Positions 24,287 through 33,431 of a stretch of DNA of 50,616 bases are shown one piece after another. Source of the DNA: CAYYSY01 sp964474355. Lineage in GTDB: Bacteria > Myxococcota_A > UBA9160 > UBA4427. A program made the position numbers and the translations under genes. Numbering within the stretch: position 1 is the first letter of the stretch; the number at the start of each line of letters is the position of its first letter. The notes beneath the pieces were generated by a model. It did no database searches and had not been told where the DNA came from. It saw nothing but the letters and a program-made list of their open reading frames with translations. The stretch covers positions 1-50,616 of the forward strand of contig CAYYSY010000351.1 in assembly GCA_964474355.1 (NCBI GenBank), in the 5' to 3' direction.

Positions 24287-25966
24287 TCACTCCAGCCCCA
24301 CGATCTCCCCGCCCACGACGTCCACTCGCTCGGCGAGCGGTCTTCGCGGCAGACCGGGCATCCGCATGATGTCGCCCGTCAGCACGACGAGGAAGCCGGC
24401 GCCGGCGTTGATCTGCACGCCGCGCACCGTGACCTCGAAGTCGCGGGGGCGGCCGTGCAGCTTCGGGTCGTCGGAGAGCGACGCCGGCGTCTTGGCGATG
24501 CAGACGGGAAGGCCGGCGTAGCCGAGCTTCTCGACCTGGGCGAGGTCGCGCCGAGCCTGTCCGGTATAGAAGACGTCGCTCGCACCGTACATCTCACGCG
24601 CCACCGTCTCGATCTTCTCCTCGACCGATGCCTCGAGCGGATAGAGCGGCGAGAAGACGTTCTCGTCACCGGGCCGCTCGGCGTGGGCCATCAGCGTGCG
24701 AGCGAGCTCCTCGGCGCCTTCGCCGCCGCGCGCGTGGTGGTCGGTCGGCGCGAACGCGACGCCGAGCGCCTCGCAGCGCGCGCGCACCACCTCGATCTCT
24801 TCGTCCGCATCCGCTGCGAAACGGTTCAGCGCGACGATCGGCCGCTCGCCGAATCGCTGGATGTTCTCGATGTGCTTGTCGAGGTTCGGCAGCCCGCGCT
24901 CGACCGCGCCCGGGTCGACGTGATCGAGCTCCTTGAGGTCGAGCCCCCCGTGCATCTTGAGCGCGCGGATGGTCGCGACGAGCACGACGGCGTCGGGGTC
25001 GAGGCCGGCGCTGCGGCACTTGATGTCGAAGAACTTCTCGGCGCCGAGATCGAAGCCGAAGCCGGCCTCGGTGATCGTCCAGTCCGAGAGATGCATCGCC
25101 ATCTTCGTCGCGATGACGCTGTTGCACCCGTGGGCGATGTTCGCGAAGGGGCCACCGTGGATCAGCGCGGGCGTGCCTTCGAGCGTCTGTACGAGATTCG
25201 GCCAGAGCGCGTCGCGCAGCAGCGCGAGCATTGCGCCCGAGCCACCGAGGCGCTCTGCGGTGACCGGTGATCCGTCGTAGCCGAAGCCGACGAGGATGCG
25301 GTCGAGTCGCGCGCGCAGGTCGTTCTCGTCCTCGGCCAGGCACAGGATCGCCATAACCTCGGACGCCGCGGTGATGTCGAAGCCCGTCTCGCGCGGTACG
25401 CCCTGCATGCGCCCCCCGAGACCGACGATGATGTTTCGCAGCGCGCGGTCGTTCATGTCCATGACGCGCCGCCACAAGATGCGCCGCGGGTCGATCACGC
25501 TGTCGCCCTTGCCGAAGTAGACGTGGTTGTCGATCAGCGCCGACAGCAGGTTGTTCGCGCTCGTGATCGCGTGGAAGTCGCCGGTGAAGTGCAGGTTGAT
25601 CCGGTCCATCGGAATCACCTGGCTGCGGCCGCCGCCCGCGGCGCCCCCCTTCATTCCGAACGAGGGGCCGAGCGAGGGCTCGCGCAGGGCGAGGCAGGTC
25701 GACTGGCCGAGCCGCTCGAGCCCCATGGCGAGCCCGATGCTCGTCGTCGTCTTGCCTTCGCCCGCCGGCGTGGGCGTGATCGCGGACACGAGGACCAGCC
25801 TCGGCTTCCCGGGGCGCTGGCGCTCCGTCTCGAGCACCTCGGGCGAGATCTTCGCGGCGTCGTGTCCGTAGGGCCGGATCTGCTCGGGCTGCAGGCCGAG
25901 CCCCGCGGCGACGTCCATGATGGGGTGGGGCGTGACGGAGCGGGCGATTTCGATGTCGGTGGGCAT
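24287..25966 (-). CDS. fhs: Formate-tetrahydrofolate ligase
   Basis: 559 residues from ATG at 25966, the normal family length. The ATP-binding TPTPAGEGKTTTSIGLA lies near residues 65-80. Other family blocks are REPSLGPSFGMKGGAAGGG, HFTGDFHAITSANNL, HGGPFANIAHGCNSV and TEAGFGFDLGAEKFFDIK. It converts formate, ATP and THF to 10-formyl-THF, feeding purine synthesis and one-carbon metabolism. It stands alone, but the threonine/glycine degradation run at 30616-35665 supplies methylene-THF to the same pool, so the window has two entries into one-carbon metabolism. Confidence 0.97.
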   Translation of the reverse strand: MPTDIEIARSVTPHPIMDVAAGLGLQPEQIRPYGHDAAKISPEVLETERQRPGKPRLVLVSAITPTPAGEGKTTTSIGLAMGLERLGQSTCLALREPSLGPSFGMKGGAAGGGRSQVIPMDRINLHFTGDFHAITSANNLLSALIDNHVYFGKGDSVIDPRRILWRRVMDMNDRALRNIIVGLGGRMQGVPRETGFDITAASEVMAILCLAEDENDLRARLDRILVGFGYDGSPVTAERLGGSGAMLALLRDALWPNLVQTLEGTPALIHGGPFANIAHGCNSVIATKMAMHLSDWTITEAGFGFDLGAEKFFDIKCRSAGLDPDAVVLVATIRALKMHGGLDLKELDHVDPGAVERGLPNLDKHIENIQRFGERPIVALNRFAADADEEIEVVRARCEALGVAFAPTDHHARGGEGAEELARTLMAHAERPGDENVFSPLYPLEASVEEKIETVAREMYGASDVFYTGQARRDLAQVEKLGYAGLPVCIAKTPASLSDDPKLHGRPRDFEVTVRGVQINAGAGFLVVLTGDIMRMPGLPRRPLAERVDVVGGEIVGLE

Positions 25967-26279
25967 GGGTGCGGGTCCGGGTGGTTGAGGGCCAATGAGC
26001 TTTCGTCCACGAGGTCCGGGGTCGGCCCGGCGCCACGGGTCCGGCAGGGTATCGCGATCTCGCGCGAAGAGAGGACCGGCGGGGGGGCGGGGCCGGACGT
26101 GCGGCGGGCCGGGTGGCCTGGCCCGAGCGTCGGTACGCGTGTCGACTTGACTTCTGGAGATCGGGGCTTCTTGTGAAGCTCGGAATGGTCCCGCCTCGGT
26201 GGTGGGAGTGGTTGGCGTTCAGGCGCATTCCCCCAGCTTTGCTGTCGGTCATCGATCCCAGATTCCCAGGAGATCTCCC
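25967..26279. other. Divergent intergenic region between fhs and the DsrE-like gene
   Basis: 313 bases with no supported gene. A possible -35 TTGACT occurs at 26147 reading rightwards, but the matching -10 is weak. Long G runs near 26080 and otherwise no strong repeat. Confidence 0.3.
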
Positions 26280-26729
26280 ATGAGCCCCTTCCGAACCCTC
26301 GCAGGCCTGGCTCTCGCCTCGTGCCTCCTCGTCACCTTCCCGGCGTTCTCCAGCGCGGACGCGAAGGCCTCGAGCGTCGTCGTCCACATCGGGCATGCCA
26401 CCGACGACCTGCACTCGGCCTCGATGGGCATGAGCCTCGCGCGATTGCTGCAGAAGAAGGGCGCCGAGGTCACCGTCTTCCTCGACCGCGAGGGTGTGAG
26501 GCTCGCCGACGGCGACATGCCGGACGATCTCGCCTGGGGGAAGAAGGCCGATCCCGTAGCGGCGATCATCGCCGACTTCGTGAAGGCGGGGGGCAGCGTC
26601 GTGCTGTGTCCTCATTGCGCGGCCGCAGCCGGCGTCGAAGCGGACGATCTGGTCGAAGGCGCACGCATTGCGAGCCAGGACGAGGTGGCGGCGCTCTTCC
26701 TGAGCGCGGATCGCGTGATCGACTACTGA
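26280..26729 (+). CDS. Exported DsrE-family protein
   Basis: 149 residues, ATG at 26280 behind CAGGAG. A signal peptide is present (LAGLALASCLLVTFPAFSSA, cut near ADA). The mature domain has the DsrE/peroxiredoxin-like fold pattern: VVVHIGHATDDLHSA, VTVFLDREGVRLA and GGSVVLCPHCAAAAG, with two cysteines as CPHC where sulfur-relay relatives place their active cysteine. Cytoplasmic relatives move sulfur in DsrEFH/Tus; exported single-domain versions are uncharacterised. A hairpin follows directly after the stop. The C-terminal ALFLSADRVIDY is typical of the family end. Confidence 0.82.
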   Translation: MSPFRTLAGLALASCLLVTFPAFSSADAKASSVVVHIGHATDDLHSASMGMSLARLLQKKGAEVTVFLDREGVRLADGDMPDDLAWGKKADPVAAIIADFVKAGGSVVLCPHCAAAAGVEADDLVEGARIASQDEVAALFLSADRVIDY

Positions 26730-26737
26730 CACGCCGA

Positions 26738-26762
26738 CGCGCCCGGACACGAGCCGGGCGCG
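26738..26762. terminator. GC hairpin after the DsrE-like gene
   Basis: CGCGCCCGG (26738-26746) and CCGGGCGCG (26754-26762) form a perfect 9-bp stem with a 7-base loop, starting 8 bases after the stop. There is no T-tract, so intrinsic termination is uncertain. Confidence 0.5.
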
Positions 26763-26949
26763 GGCTGCACTCGGCCTGCGTCCCAGTTGCGTGTCGAGCG
26801 TGTGCGGAGCGGTGAATCGCCGGCTGGAGCCTCTGCCGCGCGCTCACCCGCTCAAGCGAGGCGTTTGCCCTTCCGAACAACCGGCAACGAGCGATCGCGT
26901 GCACCCGATGTGCGCCATTGACCGCAAGCCGCGCGGCGCGGAGGGGCCC

Positions 26950-29313
26950 TTGACGCAGCCGAGGTTCAACGTCGTCTTCGACGGCGAGACAGTCGAGTCG
27001 AAGCACCCGGACGCGGTCAAGAAGGGCCTGGCGGAGGTCTTCAAGTGTGACGTCGACGCGATCGAGCCGCTCTTCTCGGGTGTGCCGAAGACGATCGCGA
27101 AGAGCCTCGACGCGGACCGCGCGCGTGCCGTCGTCGCCCGGCTGAACGAGATCGGCGCGCTCGTCTATCTCGAAGACGTGCTCGAAGACGCGCTCGACGT
27201 CGACCAGGTCGACGGTGCGCCGGACGAGGGCGCGGCCGCCACCCCGCCGGCGCCGGCCACCAGGCAGTCTGCCCCGAAGGCTGCGCCCCGCCCGCCCGAG
27301 TCGCCCGCGCGGGCCGCTGCATCGCATGCGCCCCCGCGCGGCCGCGCGGAGGCCGGGCCGCCTTCATCGCGAGCCGTGCTGCGGTACCGCTTCGACTCGT
27401 TCATGGCGCGTGGCGGCAGCTCGATCTTCAAGGCGCTCGTCGCCACCTTCGCCGCCGTCTTCGTGGCGATCGGCGTGGCGCGGGTGCTCTTTCGGCTGCT
27501 GAGTCCCGAGACGGAGCTCCAGTACGACGAGCTCGATGCGCTCGGCAACCTCTACGTCACGTTCCTGCAGCTGACCGACCCGGGCAACATGGCGCAGGAC
27601 ATCCTGTCGTCGCCGTCCTACAAGGTCTTCTCGATCCTCGCCGGGCTGTCCGGCGTGATCATGCTGTCGGCGCTGATCGCGTTCATCACGAACGCCCTCG
27701 ACCAGAAGATCAGCGAGCTCAAGCGCGGTCACTCGAAGGTCATCGAGACCGGTCATACCCTGATCCTCGGCTGGAACGAGCAGCGCATCGTCGAAATCGT
27801 GCGTGAGCTCATCCTCGCCAACGAGAGCGAGCCCGATGGCTGCGCCGTGATCCTCGCCGACCGGGACAAGGAGGAGATGGACGATGCGCTGCGGCTTCGG
27901 CTGCCCGACCGCAAGACCACGCGCATCGTGACGCGCAGCGGCCAGGTGACCAGCGAGGCGAATCTCGACATGGTGTCGAGCGAGTCGTGCAAGTCGATCC
28001 TCGTGCTGGCCACCTGCGACGACACCGACGACGCGTCTGCGAAGGCCGCGAGTGACGCGACCGTCATCCAGACGATCCTCGCCGTCTCGCCGGCCGAGCC
28101 CGACGACGACGAGTTCTGCATCGTCGCCGAGATCTACAACCCGACCCATCGCGAGATCGTCGAGTCGACGTTCGGCGAGCACGTCGTCACCGTCGACACG
28201 AGCGACATCCTCGCGAAGCTGCTCGTGCAGACGTCGCGCTCGGTGGGGCTGTCCGTGGTCTACAACGAGATCCTCTCGTTCGACGGCTGTGAGATGTACT
28301 TCTACGGCGCCGACTGGGGTGACATCGACTTCGAGCGCCTCGCGTATCACTTCGACGATGGGGTGCCGGTCGGGCTGCGCTCCGACGGCGTCGTCACGAT
28401 CAATCCGCCGGCCGGCCATCGGATGCGGCCCGGCGACGAGATCCTGATCGTGGCCGACGACGACTCGACGATCGAGTACCTCGATGCGCCGGTCGCGACG
28501 CCGACGGTGTACCCGCTGGCGGATCGCCGCCTCGAGCAGACGGTGGAGCGCGAGCTGATCATCGGCTGGAATCACAAGGCGCCGGTGATCCTGCGGGAGT
28601 TCGCCGACTATGTGGAGCCGGGCAGTCACGTCTGCGTGATGCTCAAGGATCCCTCCCAGGCCGAGCGCGACGAGATCCTGGCGCTCGATGCCGAGCTCGA
28701 GGACGTCTCGGTCGAGATCATCGAGGGCGACCCGGTCGATCGCGATCAGCTGCTGGCGGTGCGGCCGTTCACGTTCGACAACATCATCCTGCTCGCAGGC
28801 GGTGGCTCGGAAGACGTCGAGGTCGCGCGGATCGACTCCGAGAACATCGTCGCGTTGCTCCTGCTGCGGAGCATTTTCGACACGCACCCCGAAGAGAGCG
28901 GCTCGACCAAGCTCATCACCGAGGTGCTCGACTCGCAGAACTGTGCACTGATGACCCGAGCAGGCGTGAAGGACGTGATCATCTCGAATAGGCTGGTCAG
29001 CATGATCATGGCCCAGATCTCCGAGGGCCGTGACATCAAGAAGGTCTACGACGACATCTTCCAGGAGGACGGGTCGGAGATCTATCTGAAGCCGATCTCG
29101 CTCTACTTCGACCGGATTCCGTCGTCCGTGACGTTCGCCGATCTGATGGGCATCGCGCGACAGCGAGAAGAGGTCTGCATCGGCGTCAAGGTCGCAGCCC
29201 TCGAGTCGAGCACCGACGACAACCACGGTGTCCAGCTGATTCCCGACAAGAACGCCCGCTTCTCGCTCGCGCCGGCGGACTGCCTCATCGTCGTGTCGGA
29301 AGACGAGCTCTAG
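26950..29313 (+). CDS. CASTOR/POLLUX-type ion channel with RCK-like domains and an extra N-terminal domain
   Basis: 787 residues from TTG at 26950, supported by GGAGGGG just upstream and by the domain beginning at once (TQPRFNVVFDGETV); an ATG at 26908 adds 14 residues. Residues 4-75 form a small alpha/beta domain seen in unrelated bacterial proteins (VxFxGxxV..LAEVF..LFSG). An Ala/Pro linker follows (80-140). Membrane helices lie near 159-187 and 227-252, with a presumed pore between (LYVTFLQLTDPG). Two TrkA-N/RCK-like halves follow, starting HTLILGWNEQRIVEIV (about 270) and ELIIGWNHKAPVILREF (about 534). Plant CASTOR/POLLUX are calcium/potassium channels; bacterial versions are largely unstudied. 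The N-terminal fusion is unusual and may sense a ligand. Confidence 0.85.
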   Translation: MTQPRFNVVFDGETVESKHPDAVKKGLAEVFKCDVDAIEPLFSGVPKTIAKSLDADRARAVVARLNEIGALVYLEDVLEDALDVDQVDGAPDEGAAATPPAPATRQSAPKAAPRPPESPARAAASHAPPRGRAEAGPPSSRAVLRYRFDSFMARGGSSIFKALVATFAAVFVAIGVARVLFRLLSPETELQYDELDALGNLYVTFLQLTDPGNMAQDILSSPSYKVFSILAGLSGVIMLSALIAFITNALDQKISELKRGHSKVIETGHTLILGWNEQRIVEIVRELILANESEPDGCAVILADRDKEEMDDALRLRLPDRKTTRIVTRSGQVTSEANLDMVSSESCKSILVLATCDDTDDASAKAASDATVIQTILAVSPAEPDDDEFCIVAEIYNPTHREIVESTFGEHVVTVDTSDILAKLLVQTSRSVGLSVVYNEILSFDGCEMYFYGADWGDIDFERLAYHFDDGVPVGLRSDGVVTINPPAGHRMRPGDEILIVADDDSTIEYLDAPVATPTVYPLADRRLEQTVERELIIGWNHKAPVILREFADYVEPGSHVCVMLKDPSQAERDEILALDAELEDVSVEIIEGDPVDRDQLLAVRPFTFDNIILLAGGGSEDVEVARIDSENIVALLLLRSIFDTHPEESGSTKLITEVLDSQNCALMTRAGVKDVIISNRLVSMIMAQISEGRDIKKVYDDIFQEDGSEIYLKPISLYFDRIPSSVTFADLMGIARQREEVCIGVKVAALESSTDDNHGVQLIPDKNARFSLAPADCLIVVSEDEL

Positions 29314-29451
29314 CGGGTCCCTCCCGAGGCTTCGGCCCGCGATCGTCTGGCGCCGCGGACCCCGTCGCTGGTAGCGTGCCGGTGTTCGAGCCCCGAGCGC
29401 TCACCCCGGCGCGCCGCTCCCGCGGACGCCCTCGAGTCGAGGTCGGCCTGC

Positions 29452-30606
29452 ATGTCCCACCGCATCGGATTCGTCGTGAACCCGATCGCGGGCATGGGGG
29501 GCCGTGTCGGGCTCAAGGGCACCGATGACGTGGTGGCGCTCGCGATCGAGCGGGGCGCCGTGCCGACCGCCGGCGCCCGCGCCGTCGAGGCGCTGATCGC
29601 GCTGCGCGAGGCGCTGGCCCGGCGCGCCGATCCGCCCGACGTCTCGTGGCTCACCTGTGGCGACGCCATGGGCGCCGACGCGCTGCGCGCAGCTGGCTTC
29701 GACGCGTTCGAGGTCGTGCACGAGCCGGCCGACCCGCCGAGCGAGGACGACACCCTCCGTGCCGCGCGCGCCTTCGTCGAGGCGGGCGTCGAGCTCGTCG
29801 TCTTCTGCGGCGGCGACGGCACGGCGCGCGACGTGTGCGCGGAGGTGCAGCGGCGCGTGCCCGTGCTCGGTGTGCCCGCCGGCGTGAAGATGTACTCCGC
29901 CGTCTTCGGCGTCAGCCCGGCGCGCACGGCCGAGATCCTGGTCGCATATCTCGAGGGCCGGCTCGGGGTCGCCGAGGCCGACGTGCTCGACGTCGACGAG
30001 GCCGGCTTTCGAGAGGGGCGCCTCGAGGTGCGGCTCCACGACACGGCGCTGACCCCCCACGAGCCGACGCTCGTGCAGAGCGCCAAGCAGGTGATCGCCG
30101 AGCCGACCGAAGTGGGCGCCAAGGCCGAGATCGCCGACCACGTCTGCGAGCTCATGCGCGGCGAGCCCGAGACGCTCTTCCTGCTCGGGCCGGGCAGCAC
30201 GCTCGCCGCGATCGCCGAGCAGGCGGCGCTCGACAAGAGCCTGCTCGGGGTAGACGCGGTGCGCGGGGGCGTGCTCGTCGAGCGCGACCTCGCGGAGCGC
30301 GAGCTGCTCGCGCTCCTCGACGAAGTACTGGCTGGACAGAGTGGGGCGGTCTGCCTCGTGCTGAGCCCCATCGGCGCGCAGGGCTTCGTGCTCGGCCGTG
30401 GCAATCAGCAGCTGAGCCCCGAGGTCGTACGCCGCATCGGCCGCGAGCGCATCGTCGTCGTCGCGACGCCGATGAAGCTCTCGCACACGCAGGCGCTGCG
30501 CTTCGACACGGGCGACCCTTCGCTCGACGTCGAGCTTGCCGGCGATGGCTACCTGCCGGTCGTCACCGGCTATCATGTGCGCCGAATGATCCCCGTGACG
30601 ATCTGA
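29452..30606 (+). CDS. ATP-NAD kinase family protein (COG3199)
   Basis: 384 residues, ATG at 29452. The start RIGFVVNPIAGMGGRVGLKG and the nucleotide motif FCGGDGTARDV (GGDGT) define the NAD-kinase/DAG-kinase superfamily. VPAGVKMYSAVFG follows, and the C-terminal half (TLFLLGPGSTLAAIAE, SPIGAQGFVLGRGNQQLSP) is typical of the AcoX-like COG3199 branch rather than housekeeping PpnK. Members are often next to catabolic dehydrogenases; some may phosphorylate NAD or a related nucleotide. Only 9 bases separate it from gcvPA, so it heads the threonine/glycine run, suggesting a link to cofactor supply for that pathway. Confidence 0.88.
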   Translation: MSHRIGFVVNPIAGMGGRVGLKGTDDVVALAIERGAVPTAGARAVEALIALREALARRADPPDVSWLTCGDAMGADALRAAGFDAFEVVHEPADPPSEDDTLRAARAFVEAGVELVVFCGGDGTARDVCAEVQRRVPVLGVPAGVKMYSAVFGVSPARTAEILVAYLEGRLGVAEADVLDVDEAGFREGRLEVRLHDTALTPHEPTLVQSAKQVIAEPTEVGAKAEIADHVCELMRGEPETLFLLGPGSTLAAIAEQAALDKSLLGVDAVRGGVLVERDLAERELLALLDEVLAGQSGAVCLVLSPIGAQGFVLGRGNQQLSPEVVRRIGRERIVVVATPMKLSHTQALRFDTGDPSLDVELAGDGYLPVVTGYHVRRMIPVTI

Positions 30607-30615
30607 GCTCCCCAC

Positions 30616-31932
30616 ATGCCGTTCCATCCGCACACCGACGTAGATCGCGCGCAGATGCTGGACCGCATCGGCGTCGGTCGACTCGAGGATCTATTCGCAG
30701 ACGTGCCCGAGCGCGCGCGCTTCCCCGGGCTCTCGCTGCCGCCGGCGCTCAGCGAGCTCGAGGTCGAGCGGGAGCTGCGCAGGGTTGCGTCGGGCACCGC
30801 GCGCCTCGCCGAGCGGCCGAGCTTCCTCGGCGCGGGCGCCGCGCGTCACTTCGTGCCCGCCACCGTCGATGCGGTGCTGCGGCGCGGTGAGCTCTTCAGC
30901 GCCTACACGCCCTATCAGCCGGAGCTGAGCCAGGGGCTGCTGCAGGCGATGTTCGAGTATCAGACCATGACGTGCGAGCTGACGGGCATGGACGTCAGCA
31001 CCGCGAGCCACTACGACGGCGCCGTGGCGCTCGCCGAGGTGGCGCTGATGGCGCTCTCGGCGACGCGGCGCAAGAAGCTCCTGGTCTCGCCGACCCTCGA
31101 TCCGCGCTACCGCGACGTGCTCGCGACCTATCTCGGCGGCAGCGATGCCGAGCTCTGCGCTCTGGGCGAGCCCGATGACGCGACGGCAGCCTGCATCGTA
31201 CAGAGCCCGAGCTATCTCGGTCAGCTCGAGCCGGTGCCGACAATCGCCGCTGCGGTGCATGCCGCGGGCGGTCTGATGATCGTCGTGCCCGATCCCGTGT
31301 CGCTCGGGCTGCTGCGTTCACCTGGTGAGGAGGGCGCCGATCTCGTCGCGGCCGACGGCGTCGGGCTCGGCATCCCTCCTACGTTCGGTGGGCCGCATCT
31401 GGGCATCGTCGCCGTGAAGCAGGCGCACATGCGGCGCACGCCGGGCCGTCTCGTCGGCGAGACCCTCGATGCCGACGGGCGCCGTGGCTGGGTGCTGACG
31501 CTCGGCACGCGCGAGCAGCACATCCGGCGGGAGAAGGCGACGAGCAACATCTGCACGAATGCGGCGCTGTCCGCGCTCGCTGCGGCGGTGCATCTCGCGA
31601 CGCTCGGTCGCGCCGGGCTGCGTCGCGTCGCCGAGCTGTGCTTTCACAAGAGCCACTACGCGGCCGCCGAGATCGCCGCGTTGCCCGGCTGCAGCGTGAA
31701 CCCGCAGGCGCCGGAGCAGCCCTTCTTCAAGGAGTTCGTGGTCGAGCTCCCGGTCGGCGCCGAGCGCGCGAATCGCGCGATCGAGGCCGAGCTCGGCGTG
31801 GTCGGGGGACGGCCGCTCGCCCTCGACTTCGACGCTGCAGGGATGGAACGCCGGCTGCTGCTCGCGGTCACCGAGCTGCACACGAAGCAGGACATCGACG
31901 CGCTCGTTGCCGTGCTGGGGAAGCTGTCGTGA
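30616..31932 (+). CDS. gcvPA: Glycine dehydrogenase (decarboxylating) subunit 1
   Basis: 438 residues, ATG at 30616. Family blocks include FLGAGAARHFVPATVDA, YTPYQPELSQGLLQAMFEYQT and LTGMDVSTASHYDGA; later IPPTFGGPHLGIVAVK and TREQHIRREKATSNICTN. This is the N-terminal half of the split P-protein, catalysing glycine decarboxylation together with subunit 2 and lipoyl GcvH. It overlaps gcvPB by 4 bases (GTGA). GcvH, GcvT and dihydrolipoamide dehydrogenase are not in the window and must be elsewhere. Confidence 0.96.
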   Translation: MPFHPHTDVDRAQMLDRIGVGRLEDLFADVPERARFPGLSLPPALSELEVERELRRVASGTARLAERPSFLGAGAARHFVPATVDAVLRRGELFSAYTPYQPELSQGLLQAMFEYQTMTCELTGMDVSTASHYDGAVALAEVALMALSATRRKKLLVSPTLDPRYRDVLATYLGGSDAELCALGEPDDATAACIVQSPSYLGQLEPVPTIAAAVHAAGGLMIVVPDPVSLGLLRSPGEEGADLVAADGVGLGIPPTFGGPHLGIVAVKQAHMRRTPGRLVGETLDADGRRGWVLTLGTREQHIRREKATSNICTNAALSALAAAVHLATLGRAGLRRVAELCFHKSHYAAAEIAALPGCSVNPQAPEQPFFKEFVVELPVGAERANRAIEAELGVVGGRPLALDFDAAGMERRLLLAVTELHTKQDIDALVAVLGKLS

Positions 31933-33431
31933 GCGAGCGTGGCGTCCACGACGATGCGACGCCGGGCGACGACGTCGCGCGCGAGGTCGAGCGCACGCTC
32001 TACGAGCAGAGCGTCGCGGGGCGCACGGGCGTCACCTTGCCCGCGCTCGACGTGCCGCCTGCGCCGTTGCCCGAAGACCGGCTGCGCGACGGGCTCGCGC
32101 TGCCCGAGCTCTCGCAGCTCGACGTCGTACGGCACTACCAGCGCCTGTCGCATCGAAACTTCGGCGTCGACACGGGCTTCTATCCGCTCGGCTCGTGCAC
32201 GATGAAGTACAACCCGCGCCTCGGCGAAGCGGTCTCGCGCCTGCCGGGCTTCGTCGACGCGCATCCGCTGCAGCCGCCCGAGACCGTGCAGGGGCTGCTC
32301 GGGCTCATGCACGACCTTCAGGTATGGCTCGCCGAGATCGGCGGCTTCGAGGCCGTCTCGTTGCAGCCCGCGGCCGGCGCCCAGGGCGAGCTCACCGCGC
32401 TGCTCATGATGCGCGCCTTCCATCGCGAGCGCGGTGAAGCGCAGCGGACGCAGGTGCTGATCCCCGACTCGGCGCACGGCACCAACCCGGCCTCGACGAC
32501 GATGGCCGGCCTCTCGGTGCTGCAGATCCCGAGCGACGCGCGCGGCAACGTCGATCTCGACGCGCTGAAGGTGGCCTGCGACGACAGCGTCGCCGGGCTC
32601 ATGCTCACCAACCCGAACACCCTCGGTCTCTTCGAGGAGCGGGTCGAGGACGTCGTCGCGCTCGTGCACGCATGTGGCGGCCTCGTGTACGGCGATGGCG
32701 CGAACATGAACGCGCTCGCGGGCATCGTCCGGCCCGGCGACCTCGGCATCGACCTCATGCACTTCAATCTCCACAAGACGTTCGCGACGCCGCACGGGGG
32801 CGGGGGGCCGGGGTCGGGGCCGCTCGCGGCGTCGGCCGAGCTCGCGCCGTACCTGCCCGGCCCGGTGGTCGAGCGCGGCGACGACGACGGCTTCGCGCTG
32901 GTCGATCCCCCGAAGTCGATCGGCCGCATGTGCAATTTCCACGGCAACTTCGGCGCGCTCGTGCGGGCGTGGGCGTATATCCGACTGCTGGGTGCCGACG
33001 GACTGCGCGACGCGTCCGCCCACGCGGTGCTGAACGCGAACTATCTGCACGCCGAGCTGAAGGAGCACTTCGCGATGCCCTTCGATCGGCGGCCGATGCA
33101 CGAGCTCGTCTGTCGGGGCGATGTCGCGCCCGGCGTGCATGCGGTCGACGTCTGCAAGCGGCTCATCGATCATGGCTTCCATCCGCCGACGAGCTACTTC
33201 CCGCTGATCGTGCCCGAGGCGCTCATGATCGAGCCGACCGAGACCGAGAGCCGGGAGACCCTCGACGCGTTCGTCGCGGCGATGCGCGCCATCGCCGACG
33301 AGGCGTCGAGCGATCCCGAAGCGCTGAAGGCGGCGCCACGGAGAGCGCCCGTCCGGCGTCTCGACGAGGTGCGCGCGGCGAGGAAGCCGGTGCTGCGAGA
33401 GCAGCTCGCGGCCGAGGAGCCTTCGACGTGA
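31929..33431 (+). CDS. gcvPB: Glycine dehydrogenase (decarboxylating) subunit 2
   Basis: 500 residues from GTG at 31929, overlapping the gcvPA stop. The PLP lysine lies in HFNLHKTFATPHGGGGPGSG. Other landmarks are FYPLGSCTMKYNPR near the start, AAGAQGELTALLMMRAF, DSAHGTNPASTTMAG and the C-terminal SYFPLIVPEALMIEPTETES. This is the PLP-binding half of the split P-protein. It overlaps the next gene (tdh) by 4 bases, so the run is translationally coupled. The C-terminal 40 residues are Ala/Arg-rich and lie beyond the usual core. Confidence 0.96.
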   Translation: MSERGVHDDATPGDDVAREVERTLYEQSVAGRTGVTLPALDVPPAPLPEDRLRDGLALPELSQLDVVRHYQRLSHRNFGVDTGFYPLGSCTMKYNPRLGEAVSRLPGFVDAHPLQPPETVQGLLGLMHDLQVWLAEIGGFEAVSLQPAAGAQGELTALLMMRAFHRERGEAQRTQVLIPDSAHGTNPASTTMAGLSVLQIPSDARGNVDLDALKVACDDSVAGLMLTNPNTLGLFEERVEDVVALVHACGGLVYGDGANMNALAGIVRPGDLGIDLMHFNLHKTFATPHGGGGPGSGPLAASAELAPYLPGPVVERGDDDGFALVDPPKSIGRMCNFHGNFGALVRAWAYIRLLGADGLRDASAHAVLNANYLHAELKEHFAMPFDRRPMHELVCRGDVAPGVHAVDVCKRLIDHGFHPPTSYFPLIVPEALMIEPTETESRETLDAFVAAMRAIADEASSDPEALKAAPRRAPVRRLDEVRAARKPVLREQLAAEEPST

